Positions 59,709 through 64,000 of a stretch of DNA of 64,000 nt are shown piece by piece; positions within the stretch are counted from its first letter, which is position 1, and every line of letters starts with the position of its first letter. The position numbers and the translations under genes are program-made. Source of the DNA: a virus; IMG/VR virus record IMGVR_UViG_3300024239_000014, positions 62,001 through 126,000 of that record; one strand, given 5' to 3'. Under the pieces are notes generated by a model. It did no database searches and was not told the origin of the DNA. It saw nothing but the letters and a program-made list of their open reading frames with translations.

Positions 59709-60323
59709 TTAGGCTTGTGGTGTGCCGTCGATGTTTTCGATGTCGACATCAACGTCTTCAGCAGGTACCTGAATCTCAGCGCCTGCTTGAAGGCCCATGA
59801 AGGTTTTGACTGACTCCAGAGCATCTTTGATGATCAGGAAAATCACATCTTCCTTGGTGTCTTTGTCACTCGGGTCAGCGAATTCAAAGACCTGGAAACC
59901 CACCTTGGCGGAAGTGCCAACCGGAACGCTGAGCAGGTCCAGCTGACGATTGATTTCATCAATCACAATACCCGCATAACCGCTCACCGTTACTTCTTCA
60001 CCTTCTTCGCGGTCGGCGGTGTAGAAACGGTAGACTTCCTCGGCGCTCGGACACACGAAGCCAACGATGACATCGTTACAAGGAGCGCCTTCTTGATCGA
60101 CCACGGCCATAGCGTAGCGTTGTTCCGGGCTGATGCTGCCGGGGGCCATACAGGCCACCGTTACATTAGCCTCAGGGTTTTCGGCATAAAAGGCTTTGAT
60201 GGCTTCATCGTCACAATTGAACATCAACGCCCAGACCAGTGCGCTGGCAATCGTCCCTTCAGGATCGTTGAAGACATAGTTACCTACGGTAGCAGACGGC
60301 ATGAAGTGAATGGTAATGGCCAT
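59709..60323 (-). CDS. Unknown acidic protein
   Basis: 204 residues, AAAGGAAAAG upstream. Beta strands and helices with long acidic stretches (ADREEGEEVTVSGYAG; VPAEDVDVDIENIDG at the end). FMPSATVGNYVFNDP start is reminiscent of phage proteins of unknown role. The three genes 59709, 60338 and 60879 are consecutive, similarly sized and share an acidic composition; whether they are paralogues cannot be shown by eye. Confidence 0.5.
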   Translation of the reverse strand: MAITIHFMPSATVGNYVFNDPEGTIASALVWALMFNCDDEAIKAFYAENPEANVTVACMAPGSISPEQRYAMAVVDQEGAPCNDVIVGFVCPSAEEVYRFYTADREEGEEVTVSGYAGIVIDEINRQLDLLSVPVGTSAKVGFQVFEFADPSDKDTKEDVIFLIIKDALESVKTFMGLQAGAEIQVPAEDVDVDIENIDGTPQA

Positions 60324-60337
60324 GGGTTGCTTTTCCT

Positions 60338-60871
60338 TTATTGAAGAACTTGAGGGGCGGTTGCTGTTTCCAGTGCCGGGAACAGCGACTTGAGAACACT
60401 GACGCCATTGGGAATCTTGGCGAGGTAGGCCCGTTCGATCAGATTGTGGTCGTCGTCGACAAGATCGATGACAATGGTGCCCATGGCGACATCGAAACTA
60501 CCGGTTAAACGTGACAGTGACTCTGTCGCTGAAGCAGAGCGTTCACCGACCACGTGGGCTTCTTTCGACGGCATCGGGATGGCGTCCTGGTTACCACCTA
60601 CTTTTTCCAGAGCAGTCATGTACTCGTCGATTTCCTCGAAATGGCGAGACAGAACGAACAACGTGATGCTGTCGGTATTGACCACATCAGTCAGGATAAC
60701 GGTAAACCCGTTGGGCAGGTCTGTCATCACCAAAGACATGGTGGTGCCGTCTTTGATGTTCTCCTGAGCATACGCAATGCCCAGCAACCGGTCAACCAGT
60801 GCTCTGGAGTTTTCGTTGTGTACGTTATAACCTGCAAAGACGCTATCGGGTTCGATTTTCACAAGGATCAT
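60338..60871 (-). CDS. Unknown protein
   Basis: 177 residues from the ATG at 60871; the ribosome site is weak (GGTAACACC). Beta start (VKIEPDSVFAGYNVHNENSR), helical middle (VLSRHFEEIDEYMTALEKVG) and a Ser-rich segment (GERSASATESLSRLTGS). Overall topology resembles its two neighbours of the same size range. Confidence 0.5.
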   Translation of the reverse strand: MILVKIEPDSVFAGYNVHNENSRALVDRLLGIAYAQENIKDGTTMSLVMTDLPNGFTVILTDVVNTDSITLFVLSRHFEEIDEYMTALEKVGGNQDAIPMPSKEAHVVGERSASATESLSRLTGSFDVAMGTIVIDLVDDDHNLIERAYLAKIPNGVSVLKSLFPALETATAPQVLQ

Positions 60872-60878
60872 GGTGGTG

Positions 60879-61364
60879 TTACCGTTTTGTGGGTTGGGGT
60901 TTAATGAACTTCACCAAGATGAGGTTCGTCTTCTTATCGCCATGCTCGACTTCGACGAGCGAGATTTCGTAATCAGGCTTGTTAATCCGTTCACGATACG
61001 TGTGGAGTACCGTGCCGATCCGTTCATTGTGCTCCGCTAAATCGCCAAAGAATTCGTAGGGGTCGTAGATTCCCTCGTTACTGATCTTCTCGCGCGCTGC
61101 CAAGTAGAGTCGGTACCACTCATCCGCACGATCAAAGGCAAATGCCAAGATCAGTGGAATCTGTTTGCTGTTGGCAATCATGAAAGTGGACTTCAATTCA
61201 GACGTTGTCCACTGGGTGGTGTAGGTTTCCAGCTGATAAGACAGGGTCTTACTAAATGGAATCTTCTCTCCTACTTGACGCAGCATCCCGATGACTCGGG
61301 TATTCTGGCCGAAGAAGATAGGTTCAAACGCGCAGTCTTCAAACACAGTGATAATAACGGACAT
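60879..61364 (-). CDS. Unknown protein
   Basis: 161 residues, AGGAAG site. Helical and beta mix (VIGMLRQVGEKIPFSKTLSY; IPLILAFAFDRADEWYRLYL), with a basic end (FIKPQPTKR). First gene of its minus-strand unit, starting from the divergent intergenic region shared with the inner-head gene. Confidence 0.5.
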   Translation of the reverse strand: MSVIITVFEDCAFEPIFFGQNTRVIGMLRQVGEKIPFSKTLSYQLETYTTQWTTSELKSTFMIANSKQIPLILAFAFDRADEWYRLYLAAREKISNEGIYDPYEFFGDLAEHNERIGTVLHTYRERINKPDYEISLVEVEHGDKKTNLILVKFIKPQPTKR

Positions 61365-61402
61365 AGGTCTTCCTAACGACGGATGCGGATGTATGCGCTC
61401 CT

Positions 61403-61417
61403 ACAGATAATATCTGT
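61403..61417. promoter_or_regulatory. Palindrome in the divergent intergenic region
   Basis: Perfect inverted repeat ACAGATA-A-TATCTGT, 38 bases from the minus-strand start at 61364. The 182-base region (61365-61546) between the divergent genes also holds an AT-rich stretch (AAAAAAATTTACG, 61421) and TTATTA/TATTAT (61452) that could serve as promoters for the plus-strand inner-head gene. An operator or part of a promoter is plausible. Confidence 0.4.
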
Positions 61418-61546
61418 TTCAAAAAAATTTACGTAGATTGTCTTAGGGTTGTTATTATGACAGATCCTCGCGTAACTCTATCCGGTATACCGTTACGCAC
61501 TTTAGGGTCGTCGATTTCAAAATCACGTGATTAAGGAACTGAAACA

Positions 61547-62833
61547 ATGTCTAATCTGCTGAAAGATCTGCTGAAGAACCAAGGCCTGGCTCTGGAAAGC
61601 GAAGAAGTGGTCGGCGCCCCGGTGGAAGAAGTACCTGCCGAAGAAGCCCAGGAAGCTACTGACGAAGTCGTGGCTGATGCGGATGCCATCGGCGAAGCCG
61701 GTGCAGATGCCGACAAGGTTGAAGAAGCCGTCGCCTCCCTGGAATCGCTGTGCCTGGCCATGGAAAGCGCCCTGAAGACCACCCGTGGTATGTCTGCTCG
61801 TGAGCTCGCCATGACTCAGCGTGCCGCCGCCTACGCGGTTGCTTCACTGGGCGTCGCAGTACCTTCCCACGCGGTATCGCTGGAATCGATCGAAGAAGCC
61901 GAAGCCCTCCAGGCCGTTGAACCGCCGGTCGCCCCAGTGGCCGAACCGGTCGAAGGCGAAGAACTCGATCCGGCCGTCGTCGCCCGTCAGGAACGCACCG
62001 AAGTCGCTCTGGAAGGTTTCAAGGAAATGGCCAGCAAACTGGCCGAAACCCTGAAAGCTCTCTGGGCCAGAATGAAAAACATGCTGGTCGGCTTCTGGAA
62101 GAAACTGACTGACTGGTCTGGCATCCAGATCAAGCGTGTTGCTGCGCTGAAGAAGAAAGTTGAAGCCGCCAAGCCGGTGAACGGTAAGGTCGACTCCACC
62201 AAGCTGGCGGGTATTTCTTCGTTCGTTGGTGGTAACCTGTCTTCCAGCAACGCAGCGGGCGCTGCTGCCACGCTGGCTTCTGTTACTAACGAAATTCTGA
62301 ACGGTTACGGCAAGAACCTGGTACACGCGTTCCGCGCCGTGGTCACTGCTGAAGGTCAGCAGTCTGACCTCCCCACGCTGTCCGTAAATCTCGGCACTAT
62401 CACCGGTCTGAAGATTGTCGAAAAGGATGGTGCCTACGCCATCGAGACCGTTAAGACCGGCGAAGTCAAAGGTGCAGTACAGGTCGATAAAGCCGACCTG
62501 GAGAAGATCTGTACTTCCCTGGAAGCTGCACTGAAGGCCGTTCAGGCCTACCGCGCGATCTGGAAGGAAACCGAAGGCGCCGCTGAAGCCGCGATCAAGG
62601 CCGTTGAAAACTACGGCAAGAAGACCGAAGGCGAAGCTGCCGGTAGTGCTCTGGCCAAAAACATGGTTAGCGACACCAAGAAGGCAATGAGCGCTGCCAG
62701 CAAACTGCCCGTCTCCTGGGGTAAGGTAGTGACCAACGGCACCAACGGCTTTATTAAGTACGTTGAAAAGGCCCTGAAAGCTACCGGCAAATCTCTCGGT
62801 GAAACTGAAGGCAAAGAGCTCGCTACTGCCTAA
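61547..62833 (+). CDS. Inner-head / capsid-targeted structural protein, copy 1
   Basis: 428 residues, AAGGAAC site. Very Ala/Glu/Lys-rich. N-terminus LLKDLLKNQGLALESEE parallels the adjacent gene's MLKELFAQSGLTLEGD, a shared leading peptide like the capsid-targeting sequences of protease-processed internal virion proteins in phiKZ-like phages. Cleavage-like S/A-x-E sites include VASLES (~65) and AVSLES (~107). A shared EGFKEMASKLAETLKALW segment (~154) matches ESFRESARQIWEVVKKWW in the neighbour. It ends with helical Ala/Lys repeats, and a terminator follows. The strong bias and tandem paralogue support an abundant structural protein. Confidence 0.65.
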   Translation: MSNLLKDLLKNQGLALESEEVVGAPVEEVPAEEAQEATDEVVADADAIGEAGADADKVEEAVASLESLCLAMESALKTTRGMSARELAMTQRAAAYAVASLGVAVPSHAVSLESIEEAEALQAVEPPVAPVAEPVEGEELDPAVVARQERTEVALEGFKEMASKLAETLKALWARMKNMLVGFWKKLTDWSGIQIKRVAALKKKVEAAKPVNGKVDSTKLAGISSFVGGNLSSSNAAGAAATLASVTNEILNGYGKNLVHAFRAVVTAEGQQSDLPTLSVNLGTITGLKIVEKDGAYAIETVKTGEVKGAVQVDKADLEKICTSLEAALKAVQAYRAIWKETEGAAEAAIKAVENYGKKTEGEAAGSALAKNMVSDTKKAMSAASKLPVSWGKVVTNGTNGFIKYVEKALKATGKSLGETEGKELATA

Positions 62834-62858
62834 GGCGGACTGATACGTCAGTAACAGT

Positions 62859-62882
62859 ACAGGAGGCCGTTAGGCCTCCTGT
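62859..62882 (+). terminator. Rho-independent terminator between the inner-head genes
   Basis: ACAGGAGGCC/GGCCTCCTGT, 10-bp stem with GTTA loop, then ATTTCC. Confidence 0.75.
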
Positions 62883-62907
62883 ATTTCCGTCATCAAGGAG
62901 TTACGTT

Positions 62908-64000
62908 ATGTTGAAAGAATTATTCGCGCAATCTGGATTAACTCTGGAAGGCGATGTTCCTGACAGCGCCCCAATTGCCTTGGCGGTGCAAGAAGGCTCG
63001 AATGCGATTGATGCTGAATACGATGACGGTGAAAAGGTTATTGATAACCTCGTCGCGCTTGAATCATTGATTATCGATTTTACCGATCGTGGCCAGGCGA
63101 CGCCTGACCAGACTCAGCGTTTCCAGGTAGCCTGTGAAGGCTTCTTTAAAAACCTGACACCGGAAATGACACCGGTCGACCCCGTTGCTCTGGCGTCTGG
63201 TGGGTTGGTTAAAACCGGTTCTCTGGATCAAGGCTACGGTCTGTCCGTAGAAAGCTTCCGTGAATCCGCTCGTCAAATCTGGGAAGTGGTCAAGAAGTGG
63301 TGGGTCAGCTTTAAGACCATGATCAAAGACTGGTGGGTCAGATTGTGGGACGTCGAAGGGCGTACACGGGCTCGTCTGATCAAGGCTCACGAGAACGTTC
63401 ATCGAAGCGGCAAACACTTTCGCGACGGGATAACCATCCCGGAGTCTTTCTTCAAGTCCCATTGCCGGATTGGTTGGGGTGACATTACCGACGGCCGTAA
63501 GTTCACTGATAAAGTGTACGAAACCGGTAAGGCATCGCACTACATCTTCAATGACTACATGAAGGAAATGGAAGAATTCACCGATGGTTGGATACAGATC
63601 CTCAAAACCGGTAAAGACTTCTTGGGTCGTGATGTAATCAAGAATTATCGGGTACGACATCCTAGAGCTTTCGGCTTTGACGTCGAATTCGAACGTGTGC
63701 CGTACATGCCGAAGATTATGAATACTGTCCAGGAACATTGGAAACTGCCGAAATACAAACTTATCATGATGGATGCAGAGGAATCGAAGATTGCCGATGT
63801 AACCATCGATGAAGCGTTTGTGAAGCTGTGCTTTAATGCAACGGTTGCACTGCTCGATTGGGTATCGGGTTTCCGCAAAGATTGGCGCGCTAAGGAAGAG
63901 CGTTTGGATCGCATGTTTAAGGCCGCTGAAGCTGAATTCAATGAAGCCATGAAGGAATTTGGTGCCACGACCCGCACCATGACCTTCGAACAGACGGCTT
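62908..64000 (+). CDS. Inner-head-type protein, copy 2 (partial at right edge)
   Basis: Open from the ATG at 62908 (AAGGAG upstream) to the window end, 364 complete codons. N-terminal leading peptide KELFAQSGLTLEGD, then a processing-like VALES (~49), CEGFF (~76), and ESFRESARQIWEVVKKWW (~115), all aligning with landmarks of the 428-residue neighbour. Beyond ~130 it diverges into an aromatic, basic region (DWWVRLWDVEGRTRARLIKA), with EEFTDGWIQILKTGKDF and helical MFKAAEAEFNEAMKEF near the edge. As in phiKZ-like phages, such paralogues probably pack with DNA inside the capsid. The C-terminus is not in the window. Confidence 0.65.
   Translation, partial: MLKELFAQSGLTLEGDVPDSAPIALAVQEGSNAIDAEYDDGEKVIDNLVALESLIIDFTDRGQATPDQTQRFQVACEGFFKNLTPEMTPVDPVALASGGLVKTGSLDQGYGLSVESFRESARQIWEVVKKWWVSFKTMIKDWWVRLWDVEGRTRARLIKAHENVHRSGKHFRDGITIPESFFKSHCRIGWGDITDGRKFTDKVYETGKASHYIFNDYMKEMEEFTDGWIQILKTGKDFLGRDVIKNYRVRHPRAFGFDVEFERVPYMPKIMNTVQEHWKLPKYKLIMMDAEESKIADVTIDEAFVKLCFNATVALLDWVSGFRKDWRAKEERLDRMFKAAEAEFNEAMKEFGATTRTMTFEQTA

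Noticed and set aside
1-64000. tRNA genes
   Set aside because: No cloverleaf-like stretch with a TTC-containing T arm was noticed in the intergenic regions, which are almost all shorter than 200 bases.
1-64000. CRISPR array or insertion sequence
   Set aside because: No regularly spaced repeats of 25-40 bases and no transposase motif or terminal inverted repeats were seen; the repeats found are within coding fibre modules or single hairpins.

Overview
The window reads as a piece of a large, strictly lytic tailed-phage genome, most likely a jumbo myovirus of the phiKZ-like kind infecting a Gram-negative host. The reasons are dense gene packing on both strands with tiny gaps and frequent stop/start overlaps, a gpV/gp5-type baseplate spike, many very large tail-fibre genes, a lysis cassette with an inner/outer spanin pair (Gram-negative host), phage nucleotide metabolism (dUTPase, dCTP deaminase, dihydrofolate reductase), and two adjacent paralogous Glu-rich proteins at the right end that look like the protease-processed inner-head proteins of phiKZ relatives. 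No tRNA, integrase, CRISPR array or insertion sequence is visible. Neither the exact genus nor the host can be read from the sequence.

Layout. 1-2.4 kb (minus): a truncated RNase H-like gene and a possible second spanin pair. 2.5-4.5 kb (plus): two probable virion genes. 4.5-7.6 kb (minus): an unknown gene and a Rad50/SbcC-like recombination ATPase. 7.7-9.2 kb (plus): an unknown gene and the baseplate spike. 9.3-10.5 kb (minus): a probable structural protein. 10.65-37.7 kb (plus): a long adhesin and virion-decoration region with nine fibre-type genes. It includes a 1733-residue fibre with an embedded helical-toroid domain, is interrupted by the lysis cassette (18.7-20.5 kb), and ends in a six-gene block of five glycosyltransferase-like genes and one radical SAM gene, directly downstream of a Thr/Ser/Trp-rich fibre. 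37.7-61.4 kb (minus): CYTH-like protein, dcd, dut, SNF2/UvsW-like helicase, a second fibre locus (548 and 1227 residues) bracketed by two small paralogous genes, a pair of ~500-residue paralogues, folA-like DHFR, and many unknown small genes, including 57-, 51- and 42-residue ones. 61.5-64 kb (plus): the two inner-head-type proteins, the second running off the window.

How it fits together. The fibre genes supply receptor binding and surface-polysaccharide degradation (a beta-helix plus SGNH esterase in one protein, a helical-toroid domain in another). The lysis cassette ends infection. The nucleotide genes support dTTP supply, and the Rad50-like ATPase and helicase support recombination and replication. 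The glycosyltransferase/radical SAM block is the most novel-looking system: its position, its tight translational coupling and the unusual composition of the fibre just upstream suggest modification of a virion protein, though modification of the host surface or another target remains possible.

Transcription units are separated by strong GC-rich hairpins, several sharing nearly identical stems and a GCATA/TATGC-type flank. Most starts were chosen from Shine-Dalgarno spacing, and many are downstream of the longest possible ORF.
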